Numbered from the stretch's first letter, positions 47,797 through 57,315 are shown. The stretch is 64,000 nt of DNA from Marisediminitalea alba (GCF_002993365.1 NZ_PVNP01000089.1:1-64000); one strand, 5' to 3'. Translations and numbers: made by a program. The notes: generated by a model from the sequence alone, not told the origin.

Positions 47797-48474
47797 ATGA
47801 ATAACGCTATGTTGAGTCAGGTAGAAGTTTTGGATACGCGTATTTTAATTGCTGATGACCATCCCTTATTTCGCGCTGCCATGCGTCAGGCGATGGTGGA
47901 TATCGTGGGTGACAACATCACCGAAGTGGCATCATTTTCTGAAGCTTACAGCGCAATAGAGGCCGATGACTCACTGGAGTTGGTGTTTCTCGACTTAAAT
48001 ATGCCAGGCAACGAAGGCCTTACCGGTTTAACTACACTGCGCACTCAGTTTCCGGGCGTGCTGGTGGTTATAGTGTCGGCAGAAGAAGACCCGGTATTAA
48101 TTCGCAAGGCTATTGATTTAGGCGCCAGTGGCTATATTCCGAAGTCCACCCCGCTGGCTGAAATTGCCGAAGCGGTTAACCATGTGCTCGATGGCGAGCA
48201 ATGGCTACCGGAGAACATCAACGAAGCCATTGAAGCGCTGGAGAATCAGCAGGATAAAGCGTTTGCAGATAAACTGGCGCAATTAACGCCCCATCAGTTT
48301 AAGGTACTGCGGATGATGGCCGATGGGTTGTTAAACAAACAAATTGCCTATGAGCTGGAAATTTCTGAATCCACGGTTAAGCAGCATGCGTCGGCTGTGT
48401 TGCGTAAGCTTGAGGTGATCAACCGCACTCAGGCAGGGGTGTTGTTTAAACAAATGATGAACATGGAAGAATGA
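47797..48474 (+). CDS. LuxR-family response regulator, CrbR-like
   Basis: 225 residues: receiver domain with Asp66 in LVFLDLNMPGNEG, acidic pair DD at 20-21, Lys in YIPKST; and a C-terminal LuxR helix-turn-helix (LTPHQFKVLRMMADGLLNKQIAYELEISESTVKQH, seen in part as LNKQIAYEL and ESTVKQH). No histidine kinase is adjacent. The best partner in the window is the SSF-type hybrid kinase at 53692-57069. The CrbS/CrbR system, which controls acetate use in Vibrio and Pseudomonas, has this architecture. Start may be at 47797 or 47809. Confidence 0.85.
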   Translation: MNNAMLSQVEVLDTRILIADDHPLFRAAMRQAMVDIVGDNITEVASFSEAYSAIEADDSLELVFLDLNMPGNEGLTGLTTLRTQFPGVLVVIVSAEEDPVLIRKAIDLGASGYIPKSTPLAEIAEAVNHVLDGEQWLPENINEAIEALENQQDKAFADKLAQLTPHQFKVLRMMADGLLNKQIAYELEISESTVKQHASAVLRKLEVINRTQAGVLFKQMMNMEE

Positions 48475-48477
48475 AGC

Positions 48478-48526
48478 CGGGTGTCACCGGCCGCCAACAG
48501 TTGCACGGCCAGTGACGGGGCACCCG
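48478..48526. terminator. Convergent hairpin between response regulator and ligB
   Basis: CGGGTG-T-CACCGGCC pairs with GGCCAGTG and CACCCG across the 53-base gap between convergent genes; arms 48478-48483 and 48521-48526. Bidirectional termination is likely, but no T run is seen. Confidence 0.5.
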
Positions 48527-48527
48527 A

Positions 48528-49367
48528 TTACTGATTATCCAGCACTAGTACGCCGGCACCAGTATTGGAAATAGGCGCATGGTAATGTTTGTGCAACACC
48601 GCAGCGTCGTCTTTCAGCGCACCGCGCATCACCAGCCACATAATGGTTTCGATTCCTTCACTGCCAGCACGGCGAATTATTTCGGCATTACTGAACTGAG
48701 TCATCCACTCAGGCTCAGTGGCAATCTTATCCATGCATTCCAAATCGAATTCAACGTCGATAATCCCGGCACGCTCGCCCTGTAACTGATGGGACATGCC
48801 GCCAGTACCCAGAATAACTACCCGGGTATCTTCCGGATAAGACTCAAGGGCTTTGCCCAGCGCCCGGCCCAACTTTAAACATCGTGCTGCCGAGGGCACC
48901 GGATGCTGTACCGTATTCACTGCCAGCGGAATGGCTTTTACCGGCCAGTCTACGTGATCGCCGAACAACGCCCGGATAGGATTAACAAAACCGTGATCGA
49001 CTTTCATTTCCTGGCAGGTACAAATGTCAAATTCCTGTTCAACCAGTGATTGCGCGATATGCCAGGACAGTTTCGCATCGCCGGTAAACGGTGCCGTTGG
49101 TTTTAATCCCCAACCTTCGTCGGCGTTCTCGTAGATGTCGGCACAACCTAAGGCAAAGGTTGGCATCTTATCTAAAAAGAAATTGAGGCCATGGTCGTTA
49201 TAAACCACGATAACCAAATCAGGCTTAACTTCTTTTAACCAGTCTTTGGCTGGTTCATAGCCGTCGAAAAAACGTTTCCAGTAAGGCTCCTGAGTGAGCC
49301 CCTGTGAAATTGCATTGCCCACCGCGGGAATGTGTGAGCTGGTGATCCCGCCAATAATTTTAGCCAT
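48528..49367 (-). CDS. ligB: Protocatechuate 4,5-dioxygenase beta subunit
   Basis: 279 residues, catalytic subunit of a class III extradiol dioxygenase. Metal ligands and active-site residues seen: His12 (SSHIPAVG), His59 (NDHG), His125 (VDHGF), His193 (GMSHQL) and Glu in RRAGSEG near 237. It opens the protocatechuate ring between carbons 4 and 5. ATG at 49367 (GAGGAG upstream) overlaps the ligA end by eight bases. The later meta-pathway genes (ligC, ligI, ligJ, ligK) are not in the window. Confidence 0.9.
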   Translation of the reverse strand: MAKIIGGITSSHIPAVGNAISQGLTQEPYWKRFFDGYEPAKDWLKEVKPDLVIVVYNDHGLNFFLDKMPTFALGCADIYENADEGWGLKPTAPFTGDAKLSWHIAQSLVEQEFDICTCQEMKVDHGFVNPIRALFGDHVDWPVKAIPLAVNTVQHPVPSAARCLKLGRALGKALESYPEDTRVVILGTGGMSHQLQGERAGIIDVEFDLECMDKIATEPEWMTQFSNAEIIRRAGSEGIETIMWLVMRGALKDDAAVLHKHYHAPISNTGAGVLVLDNQ

Positions 49368-49761
49368 TCCAGTAGTCTCCTCGTTTCGCCAGTATGTCAC
49401 TCAGCCCGTTGCCTTTATCGAGCAGACGTTGCTGGAATTCTTCGGTACTAATGCCCTGAAAGGCGGCGCCGGCGTCCTGCACCGACACGCCTCGGGGAAT
49501 ACACATTTTGGCCAGGAAATAGATATTGGCACCCAGGCGCAACAGGCCCAGAAAATCCTGCGTCAGTACGGCTTCTTTGTATTCGCCGGTGACGCCCATT
49601 TTGTCGCAATAGGCCGCCGGGTCGGCGTCAAATTCTGCCCGACAGGCTTCATCGTTAAAGGTATACAGCAATTTGTTGATTGCATAAGCGGGATGCGCCC
49701 GCTGACCATCGAACACGTAAGTGCCGGGAATGTCATCGTAGTCCTGTTTTTGCCAGTTCAT
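49360..49761 (-). CDS. ligA: Protocatechuate 4,5-dioxygenase alpha subunit
   Basis: 133 residues, small helical subunit that caps the LigB active site. DIPGTYVFDGQRAHPAYAINKL, a segment shared by LigA proteins (seen in part as YVFDGQRAH), and the late GISTEEFQQRL and KRGDYWNG-type ending. Coupled to ligB by overlap. The AraC-type gene is divergent, 100 bases away. Confidence 0.88.
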   Translation of the reverse strand: MNWQKQDYDDIPGTYVFDGQRAHPAYAINKLLYTFNDEACRAEFDADPAAYCDKMGVTGEYKEAVLTQDFLGLLRLGANIYFLAKMCIPRGVSVQDAGAAFQGISTEEFQQRLLDKGNGLSDILAKRGDYWNG

Positions 49762-49864
49762 ATGAGCCCCTGATTAAGTTGATAATTGTATTTTATGTAG
49801 ATATTCTGGCTTTATAAGGGTTAAATTAGTTATTTTATGGTTAATTTTGTAGATTGTAATAAAA

Positions 49865-50731
49865 ATGTTGGGTAATCTGGAGTTTGTTGATCTTTACGGG
49901 GAAAAAGGCAGCTTCTGGCATCAGACCTTTTTATATTGTGAGCCGCTTACGCAGCGTAGCGAGCAACACGAATGGAAAATTCATCCCCATCGTCACCAGC
50001 ACATCACGCAAATCTTTGTGCTCACTGAGGGCGGTGTGGATGTACAGTTTGATGACGAACATCACCGGATTACGGCGCCGGCATTGTTGTATATTCCGGA
50101 TGGCGTAATGCATGGTTTTGACTGGCAGTCGCATTCTCAGGGCACGGTATTATCAGTAGCTTCGCCCATGCTGCGTCAGGTAGAGCAAAATATCGGAGAA
50201 TCAGTCGAAGCGCTGGCTGGTGCCTTTGTGCTGGCCGTTAAAGATATCTATCTTTGTCCGTTACAGGCCATTTGCGGCGCAATACAGCAGGAAGCCAATG
50301 CCTCCTCGATGCATCAGGGGAGCATGCTTCAGGCCTTATTGCAGCAATTGCTCATTTTAATGCACCGTATGCAACCTGCCCGCACTGAAGAAGGGAGTCT
50401 GAGTAAACCGGAACGCAAACTAAGACAGTTTCAACACCTTATCCGCCTGCATTTCACTACTCAGCACAAAGTGGCCTGGTATGCCGCAAAAATTGGTGTA
50501 AGCCAGGCCCATCTCAACCAAATATGCCAACAGTATTTTCAGTCTAATGCGCTGGCGATGATCCATAATGTACTCATCAGCGAGGCAAAACGTTATCTGA
50601 TTTTCAGCGATACGGCGGTAGCCGGCATTGCAGAGCGACTGGGATTTAACGAACCGGGTTATTTCAATAAGTTCTTTAAGCGGCATACGGAGCTAAGCCC
50701 CGCAGCCTATCGTCGCCAGAGTCAGGGTTAG
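49865..50731 (+). CDS. AraC-family regulator with cupin sensor, PobR-like
   Basis: 288 residues. N-terminal cupin (HEWKIHPHRHQHITQIFVL) can bind an aromatic ligand; the C-terminal double helix-turn-helix (KIGVSQAHLNQICQQYF, GIAERLGFNEPGYFNKFFKRHTELSP in part) binds DNA. It resembles PobR-type activators of aromatic-acid genes and is divergent from ligAB, so it probably activates them. Its stop overlaps the convergent vanB by four bases. Confidence 0.87.
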   Translation: MLGNLEFVDLYGEKGSFWHQTFLYCEPLTQRSEQHEWKIHPHRHQHITQIFVLTEGGVDVQFDDEHHRITAPALLYIPDGVMHGFDWQSHSQGTVLSVASPMLRQVEQNIGESVEALAGAFVLAVKDIYLCPLQAICGAIQQEANASSMHQGSMLQALLQQLLILMHRMQPARTEEGSLSKPERKLRQFQHLIRLHFTTQHKVAWYAAKIGVSQAHLNQICQQYFQSNALAMIHNVLISEAKRYLIFSDTAVAGIAERLGFNEPGYFNKFFKRHTELSPAAYRRQSQG

Positions 50732-51666
50732 AGATCCAGAATGAGGCGCGGCGTTTTAGCCCGGGAGCAGCACACGGCAACCCGGTCCATTTGTGCCTTT
50801 TCCTTATCGTTCAGAAACACGTCTTTGTGATCGGCCTCGCCACCGAGTAGCGGGGTGATACAGGTGCCACAAACCCCTTCTTCACAAGAGACAGGCACAA
50901 AGAAGCCGTTGTCTTCGAGTGCTTCCAACATGGACTCATCCTTAGCAACACTAACTATCTGCCCGGTGCTGGCAATTTCCAGTTCAAAGCTGCCGTCATT
51001 GGAATGATCAATGGGCTCTGCGGTAAAGAATTCACGATGTAATCGTGCAGAGTCGATACCTTGCCGGGCCGACAGACTAAGAAAGTCGTTAATAAAACCA
51101 TTCGGGCCGCAAACAAAAATATCGCTGTCGGCCGGGGCTGCTTTGAGCAGCGCATCAATATTCAGGCGGACCCCCTGAGTCGCTTTATCGTGAACATGAA
51201 CGTTTGCCAGCAAAGTGTATTGGTCACTGAGCAAATTATCAGACCCGTTGGCGACAGCATAGTACAGGCTAAATGGTCTGTTGCCAGCCAGGCACGCTTC
51301 AATCATGGGGATAAACGGCGTGATCCCGATACCCGCAGCCAGAAACAGGCAGGGGTTTTCTCCTTCCGTCAGTGGAAAGTGATTACGCGGTTCACTGATG
51401 GTCAGTTCCGCACCGCATTGCAGTGACTCATGAATATAGCGGGAGCCGCCTTTACCCTGTTCTTCCAATTGCACGGCAATCTGATAATGCTGGGCATCGA
51501 GTGCACCACACAGAGAATACTGGCGAATCATATCTCCTGGCAAAAATACATCGATATGGGCGCCGGGTGCCCAATCTGGCAGCGGCTCACCGGTGCTTGA
51601 GGTCAGCGTGAGCTTGCAGACTCGAGGAGTAAGACTCTCTTTGCCCGAAACAATAACCTGTAACAT
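50728..51666 (-). CDS. vanB: Vanillate O-demethylase reductase component
   Basis: 312 residues, flavin and [2Fe-2S] reductase of the phthalate-dioxygenase-reductase class. RQYSLCG (flavin), GIGITPF (nucleotide), and a C-terminal ferredoxin with CEEGVCGTC and a fourth Cys at VAVCCS. It passes NADH electrons to VanA. It starts two bases after the vanA stop. Confidence 0.92.
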   Translation of the reverse strand: MLQVIVSGKESLTPRVCKLTLTSSTGEPLPDWAPGAHIDVFLPGDMIRQYSLCGALDAQHYQIAVQLEEQGKGGSRYIHESLQCGAELTISEPRNHFPLTEGENPCLFLAAGIGITPFIPMIEACLAGNRPFSLYYAVANGSDNLLSDQYTLLANVHVHDKATQGVRLNIDALLKAAPADSDIFVCGPNGFINDFLSLSARQGIDSARLHREFFTAEPIDHSNDGSFELEIASTGQIVSVAKDESMLEALEDNGFFVPVSCEEGVCGTCITPLLGGEADHKDVFLNDKEKAQMDRVAVCCSRAKTPRLILDL

Positions 51667-51667
51667 A

Positions 51668-52726
51668 TTATGACTCTCCGTTGCTTGCAGCAGATTTTTC
51701 TTTTTTCATGGTCCGCTCAATCAACCGTCGAGCCTGCACGCCTCCTGCATCAATATCGAGTTTGAGGATCTGACGGTCAGGAAAACGGTCAAGGTTTTGT
51801 TGCTGACGCTCAAGGATTTCAAGGTCTTCAGCAAATATTTTACCCTGGCCTTCCCGGATGGTAGCGGTTAATGCGTCATCATTCGCTTTGAAATTTCTTG
51901 CCATACCCCAGAAATACCACATTGTGCCGTCGGTCTCTGGTGTAATAAAGTCAACCACGACACTGTTAGCCTTCTGATCGGCGGGTGCGTCGTACCCGCC
52001 CTTACCGGCCAGAGCCACACCTACTTCAATCATAACGTGACTGGGTAAATCGAACCGACAGATCTGCCAGCGATCGACGGGTTGGTCGGTGGGTAGTCCG
52101 TTGGCACTGAGGCCATTTTGCCAGAATGGAGGCGGCAGGATATTTTCCATAAACCGGCTGGTGACCACCTGGCCATTTTCCATAGTGGTTTTTACCGGGG
52201 TTTCATCGATTTCTTTCTGGCCAATAGAGCTGGCATGCACATAGGTTTCGTGGGTCAGATCCATTAGGTTATCAATCATCAGGCGGTAATCGCATTTTAT
52301 GTAGTAAATACCCCCACCATAAGCCCAATTTGGATCCAATGCCCAGTTGAGTTCAGGGATTAAACCTTCATCCGCCGCGTCTTTATCGCCCGGCCACACC
52401 CAGATAAAACCATAGCGCTCAACCACCGGTACCGGCTTAATACAAGGAAAGTTTTCAACCCGTTGGCTGGGCATACTGCGGGTTTTACCGTCAGCGCCCA
52501 TCTGCAGGCCATGATAACCGCAAACCAGGTTGTCTCCTTCTACATAGCCCAGTGATAACGGGGCACCACGATGAGGGCAAAAATCTTCAACTGCCTGAAT
52601 TTGTTGTTTGCTGTCGCGGAAAAAAGCAATCTGAATATTGCATACAGTACGGCCAAGTGGTTGGGTTGCGTTAATCTCGTCACTGGTGGCTGCGACGTAC
52701 CAAGCATTGCGAATAAAATGACTCAT
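51668..52726 (-). CDS. vanA: Vanillate O-demethylase oxygenase component
   Basis: 352 residues, Rieske non-haem iron oxygenase that demethylates vanillate to protocatechuate. Rieske ligands Cys50-x-His52 and Cys69-xx-His72; mononuclear iron site in NLMDLTHETYVH. ATG at 52726 (AAGGA nine bases upstream) is preferred over 52735. Its product is the substrate of LigAB, encoded nearby. Three VanR-type palindromes lie between it and the divergent regulator. Confidence 0.94.
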   Translation of the reverse strand: MSHFIRNAWYVAATSDEINATQPLGRTVCNIQIAFFRDSKQQIQAVEDFCPHRGAPLSLGYVEGDNLVCGYHGLQMGADGKTRSMPSQRVENFPCIKPVPVVERYGFIWVWPGDKDAADEGLIPELNWALDPNWAYGGGIYYIKCDYRLMIDNLMDLTHETYVHASSIGQKEIDETPVKTTMENGQVVTSRFMENILPPPFWQNGLSANGLPTDQPVDRWQICRFDLPSHVMIEVGVALAGKGGYDAPADQKANSVVVDFITPETDGTMWYFWGMARNFKANDDALTATIREGQGKIFAEDLEILERQQQNLDRFPDRQILKLDIDAGGVQARRLIERTMKKEKSAASNGES

Positions 52727-52758
52727 AAGTAGCATTCCTTTTTCAAATAATCTTGTAT

Positions 52759-52885
52759 ATTGGATCCAATGTTAGCAATGTTAATAGAATGTTTCTAGCT
52801 TTTTGTAAATTTTGGATCCAAAAATGGACATTGTCAGACTAATGGGCCTTAATTTTTGCCCGTTTAATAATAATTGGATCCAATT
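52759..52885. promoter_or_regulatory. Three VanR-type operator palindromes
   Basis: ATTGGATCCAAT at 52759-52770, TTTGGATCCAAA at 52811-52822 and TAATTGGATCCAATTA at 52871-52886 (14-base core 52872-52885). ATTGGATCCAAT is, to my knowledge, the VanR operator reported in Caulobacter. Centres are 52 and 62 bases apart, near whole helical turns. They control vanA and probably the regulator gene itself. Confidence 0.88.
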
Positions 52886-52983
52886 AAGAATTTACTTAAG
52901 TGCTTGTTTACAACCTCGTTACTGCGCAAAATAGAAGGGGGGCCTGGTTAGACAAGATGAATAGCCGTTCAGGAAAATTGAAA

Positions 52984-53685
52984 ATGAAGAAAGATAAACA
53001 CGCCGTACTCAGCATATTACGGAATAAAATCCTCTCTGGCGCGCTGAATCAGGGCGATAGACTGGCTGAAATACCCACCGCAGATATGTTGGGGGTATCT
53101 CGAACACCGGTTCGCATTGCTTTTCGTGCCCTTGAACAGGAGGGGTTATTAACGAAGTTGCCCCGGCGTGGTTATCAGGTTAGGAAAGTGACTAACGAGG
53201 AAATTGCCGGTTCTGTAGAAGTGCGTGGCGTGCTGGAAGGCTTAGCGGTGCGACAGATCGTTGAGAAGGGGGGGGGCAGTGCAATTATTGCCGAGCTCAG
53301 ATTGTGTCTGCATGAGGGTGACACCTTGTTTGCCGAGCGCACGTTTGATGAAGAAAAGATCCAGACCTATGTAGAGATAAACCGACGGTTCCACGAGTGC
53401 CTGGTAAAAGGCAGTCAGAACAATGCGATTGTGATGGCTTTGCAGATTAATGAGCACCTTCCTATGGCATCGGTAAATGCGCTGGTGTTTAACCCTGAGC
53501 AACCTGAGCGCGAATATGAACGGCTCTATTATGCTCATCAGCAACATCACGCCATCGTGCAGGCCATTGCTGCGGGGCAGGGAGCACGTGCTGAGGCTCT
53601 GATGAAAGAGCACGCACAGGCCGCCCTGAACAGTTATGAACAAATAGCTGCCAGTGGTCTGTCAAAAACTATCCGTACTGAATAA
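52984..53685 (+). CDS. vanR: GntR/FadR-type repressor VanR
   Basis: 233 residues. N-terminal winged helix (LSILRNKILSGALNQGDRLAEI..., seen in part; DMLGVSRTPVRIAFRALEQEGLL) and an all-helical FCD effector domain with metal/ligand His residues (RRFHECLV, HQQHHAIVQAI, KEHAQAAL). Divergent from vanAB, with three operators between, it should repress them until vanillate binds. ATG at 52984 is chosen for AGGA nine bases before; two upstream starts are in frame. Confidence 0.88.
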   Translation: MKKDKHAVLSILRNKILSGALNQGDRLAEIPTADMLGVSRTPVRIAFRALEQEGLLTKLPRRGYQVRKVTNEEIAGSVEVRGVLEGLAVRQIVEKGGGSAIIAELRLCLHEGDTLFAERTFDEEKIQTYVEINRRFHECLVKGSQNNAIVMALQINEHLPMASVNALVFNPEQPEREYERLYYAHQQHHAIVQAIAAGQGARAEALMKEHAQAALNSYEQIAASGLSKTIRTE

Positions 53686-53691
53686 TCAGCG

Positions 53692-56600
53692 TTAGCCACT
53701 GGTCAGTTTATGTTGTTTCAGCATACGTTTGAGTGCCGCGGGTTTTAACGGTTTGGGTAAATACAGCAATCCTGCCTCACGTGCTTCATCACGCACGCCA
53801 TCATGGCGGTTAGCGGTATTAAGAATACCGGGTACCGAACGTTGCCAGTGTTTACGCAACTGACAGGCCACGTTGATGCCTGTCTCGCCGTGATCCAGAT
53901 GATAATCAACCAACATCAGGTCGGGGATTGTTTCACAAGACAGGGCCTCGGCTACCGTTTTCGCAACCATCACCTTAGCGCCCCAGTCTGACAGCAATGC
54001 TTCCATCGCGGAGCTTATTTGCTCGTCATTTTCGATAATCAGAATGCACTGCTTATCGAGTAAATTTATCTGCTCCGACCGCTTATCAGGTGCGGTGTCC
54101 GGTTGGCGCTGTAAGGTTTCACGAGACCGCTCCACACGAATACTGAATGCGGTGCCTTTGTTTGGTTGTGAGGCAACACTCACCGGGTGAACCAGTAGCT
54201 GACTGATCCGCTCCACAATGGTCAGGCCCAGTCCGAGCCCCTGGTTATGCTGTTGATCAAGCTGATGAAATTCGTTAAAAATATCCTGTAACTGGTTTTC
54301 CGGAATGCCGGGGCCGGTATCCATTACCGCAATCTCGATAAAATTCCCCGCACGATGGCGAACCCCAATTAACACCCTGCCGCTTTGCGTGTAGCGCACC
54401 GCATTAGATAACAAATTCTGAATAATCCGGCGTAACAGCTTGGGATCAGAATAAACGTTGACACTGGTGGGAACATAGCTGAGTTGCAGCGACTTTTGTT
54501 CGCCAATGATGCTGAATTCGTTAACCAGACCGGCAAGCACATCATCAAGGGCAAAGTGGGTTTTCTGTACGGTCAGGCGGCCAGACTCCAGACGTGTCAT
54601 ATCCAGCAGGGACGTTAGCAAGGATTCTGCACTGTTAAGCGAATGTAGCAGGCCTTCACTCATCGTGTGTAACTCAGTACCAGAGGTTTTTTGCACCAGC
54701 ATTGAGGCAAACAGCGTGGCGGCGTTAAACGGCTGCATCAGGTCATGCCCGGCGGCAGCCAAAAATTTTGTTTTACTTAAATTGGCCTGGTCGGCTTCCT
54801 GCTTGGCAACTTCAAGCTGTTTGGTGCGATGGGCCACGCGGGCTTCCAGTTCGGTTTTGGCCTGTTCCAGTTGATCCTGAATTTTAATATAGGCAGTAAT
54901 ATCACTGTAAGTGGTGACATAGCCGCCGCCCGGTAAAGGGCTGCCGTTAAGTTCAATTACCCGGCCATCGGCCTGTTTACGCACATATTTATATTCGCTG
55001 CCCGCGGCCATGTATTGCACCCGCTTATCAATTTCTTCCTGCATATTGCTCACTTCGCCTAGCAGGCCGCGCCGGGCATTATATTGCAGCAGATCTTTAA
55101 TCGGCATGCCCACCTGAATTACGCCAGTCGGGTAGTTGAACATATCCAGGTAACTGTCATTCCAGGCCAGCATGTTAAGGCTCTGGTCGAGCACCACTAT
55201 GCCTTGTTGGATATGCTGGACCGAAGACATAAGCACTTCATGATTAAACTGAAAGCTTTGCGAGGCTTCTTCTACCCAGTGCACCAGATTAGAAAATCCG
55301 CGGCCCTGTGAATCGGCTATGGCAGAAAGTAGTAAGCGGGCACTGGGGTGGCCTATTTGCCCGGCCATCAGCTTTTCCACCCGTACTAACAGGCCCTGAC
55401 TGGCATAGCCCTGACGACTGCTGCCGGTATCGTTGCCACTGAGTTGCCTGGCCAGCGTAGCGTGTGCACCGGGCTCAAGGACCCGCTCGGTTAGCGACAA
55501 TAAATCACTTACCGGGATGGCCAGCTCCGGCTCTTCTGCAGGACTATCAGGCTGAGAGTGTTCTTTTTCATTGTTGGCTTTTGCCACAGGTAGTAGCGCT
55601 GCAACTAAAACATAAACCACGCAGTTAATAACCAGACTCAGCACATAGCTGGTGGCCAGCTCATGATCGCTGGGAATAGGATTAAAGTAGTAGCTGGACA
55701 GCAGGCTGGGGTAGAGCATCCATACCACCCAGCCAATAAAACCGGCCAGCATGCCACTGATAGCGGCGGTTTTACTGCGCTTTTGCCAGTACAGGCTAAA
55801 CATCATGGCAGGCAGCATCTGCGATAGCAGCGCCATGGCAATGATGCCGCTTTTCACCAAAGGCGCGCTCTGGCTGATATTAACGTGGTACCAAAAGGCG
55901 ACTGATAATACTACCAGTACTGTGAGCCGACGAATATTAAGTAACTGGCTGGCCTCCATGCTGTGGCGGGCCTGTTTTTTCAGTTTGAACTTAAACCACA
56001 GCGGCGTGATCAGGTTGTTGGCAATCATTATCCCCAGTGCCAGTGTTGCCACAATGATCATGCTGGTGGTCGCCGACAATCCGCCCAAAAAGGCGATAAC
56101 CGATACGGTAAGGTTTTGCTCATGCAGTGGGATCGCCAGCACCAGCGAGTCTGACTGAGCGGTAGTCGGATCGAGCAGTACACTGCCTGCCAGCGCGATG
56201 GGCAGCAGGAAAATCGTCATGCCTAAAAGATACAGAGGAAACAGCCAGCGAGCAGTTTTTAACTCTCCGGTGCCATTATTCTCAACGAAGTTCATATGAA
56301 ACTGACGGGGCAATATAAACATGGCACAAATGCCCAGCAGAATATGACTAACATAAACGCCCCAGCTTTTATCGGCATACAGGATATCGCGCCCGGGCTG
56401 GTGTTGAGCAGCCTGAGCTATAAGATCGAATAATCCTTCGAACAAGCCGTAGCACACATAAATGCCCACCACAGACAAACCAATAAGTTTAATCATCGAC
56501 TCAGCGGCGATAGTGACTAACAGGCCAGGATGCTTCTCGGTGAGGCTGAGTGTTTGGGTACCAAATAAAATAGCAAACAGCGCCATTAATGCTGCCACGT

Positions 56601-57069
56601 ATAAACCTACCGTGCCTGCCCCGCTGTCTGCATCGGCGGTCAGTAAATTAATGCTTTCAGTAATGGCGTCGAGTTGCAGAGCGATGTAAGGCACTACGCC
56701 AACAAAACAAAGCAGGGTAATGAGTGCCGCCAGGCTATGCGAGCGGTCGTAACGCAGACTGATAAAGTCCGCCAGCGAGCTGACGCTGTTTTGCTGACAA
56801 ATACGGGTAATTTTAATTAACACCGGAAAGGCAAACAGCATCACCAGTGCGATGCCAACATAAGTTGGAAACACCGGCCAGCCATAATGAGTGGTTTGGG
56901 TGGTGGTGCCAAAAAACGCCCAGGACGTACAGTGAACCCCGAGTCCTAAACTATACAGGACGGGATGCTGCTTATTCTTATCAATTTTTTTGTCACCCCA
57001 AAATGCCAGCGCGAACAAACCTGCCAGATAAAGCAGGACGATAGCGCTCACACTCCAAATGTTTAGCAT
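53692..57069 (-). CDS. Hybrid histidine kinase with sodium:solute symporter domain, CrbS-like
   Basis: 1125 residues. Residues 1-500 form a 12-13-helix SSF/SLC5 domain; then a PAS domain (about 615-725), kinase core with phosphorylated His near 774 (AAAGHDLMQPFNAA), ATP-binding boxes DTGPGIPEN and GLGLGLTIV, and a C-terminal receiver with Asp near 1051 (LMLVDYHLDHGE). This order matches CrbS, which controls acetate metabolism through a LuxR-type regulator. AAGGG is eight bases before the ATG. The symporter part may sense or bind a carboxylate. Confidence 0.9.
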   Translation of the reverse strand: MLNIWSVSAIVLLYLAGLFALAFWGDKKIDKNKQHPVLYSLGLGVHCTSWAFFGTTTQTTHYGWPVFPTYVGIALVMLFAFPVLIKITRICQQNSVSSLADFISLRYDRSHSLAALITLLCFVGVVPYIALQLDAITESINLLTADADSGAGTVGLYVAALMALFAILFGTQTLSLTEKHPGLLVTIAAESMIKLIGLSVVGIYVCYGLFEGLFDLIAQAAQHQPGRDILYADKSWGVYVSHILLGICAMFILPRQFHMNFVENNGTGELKTARWLFPLYLLGMTIFLLPIALAGSVLLDPTTAQSDSLVLAIPLHEQNLTVSVIAFLGGLSATTSMIIVATLALGIMIANNLITPLWFKFKLKKQARHSMEASQLLNIRRLTVLVVLSVAFWYHVNISQSAPLVKSGIIAMALLSQMLPAMMFSLYWQKRSKTAAISGMLAGFIGWVVWMLYPSLLSSYYFNPIPSDHELATSYVLSLVINCVVYVLVAALLPVAKANNEKEHSQPDSPAEEPELAIPVSDLLSLTERVLEPGAHATLARQLSGNDTGSSRQGYASQGLLVRVEKLMAGQIGHPSARLLLSAIADSQGRGFSNLVHWVEEASQSFQFNHEVLMSSVQHIQQGIVVLDQSLNMLAWNDSYLDMFNYPTGVIQVGMPIKDLLQYNARRGLLGEVSNMQEEIDKRVQYMAAGSEYKYVRKQADGRVIELNGSPLPGGGYVTTYSDITAYIKIQDQLEQAKTELEARVAHRTKQLEVAKQEADQANLSKTKFLAAAGHDLMQPFNAATLFASMLVQKTSGTELHTMSEGLLHSLNSAESLLTSLLDMTRLESGRLTVQKTHFALDDVLAGLVNEFSIIGEQKSLQLSYVPTSVNVYSDPKLLRRIIQNLLSNAVRYTQSGRVLIGVRHRAGNFIEIAVMDTGPGIPENQLQDIFNEFHQLDQQHNQGLGLGLTIVERISQLLVHPVSVASQPNKGTAFSIRVERSRETLQRQPDTAPDKRSEQINLLDKQCILIIENDEQISSAMEALLSDWGAKVMVAKTVAEALSCETIPDLMLVDYHLDHGETGINVACQLRKHWQRSVPGILNTANRHDGVRDEAREAGLLYLPKPLKPAALKRMLKQHKLTSG

Positions 57070-57240
57070 GATGAATAGCCCTTATTTGCTGCGCAGTTAA
57101 ATTAGCACAATTCCTGTCCATGTTGATATTTTGTAAACATTTTTTATCAGTAAAACGCTCCTGATTTGGTGCAATAAACGGCCATCGACCGGCAGCGGGT
57201 AAAGAAAATTGCGGCAAACCATAAAAAAATTGTGGATACC

Positions 57241-57270
57241 CTTGAAGGTCGTCAAACCACCCCCATAAAT
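57241..57270 (+). promoter_or_regulatory. Sigma-32 promoter of grpE
   Basis: CTTGAAG (57241-57247), 13-base spacer, CCCCATAAAT (57261-57270) before grpE. It matches the heat-shock consensus CTTGAAA-N11-16-CCCCAT closely. Confidence 0.88.
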
Positions 57271-57315
57271 AGCCTCAATGTGAAAAACGACCCAATTTAA
57301 CTTGTGGAGGAAAGC

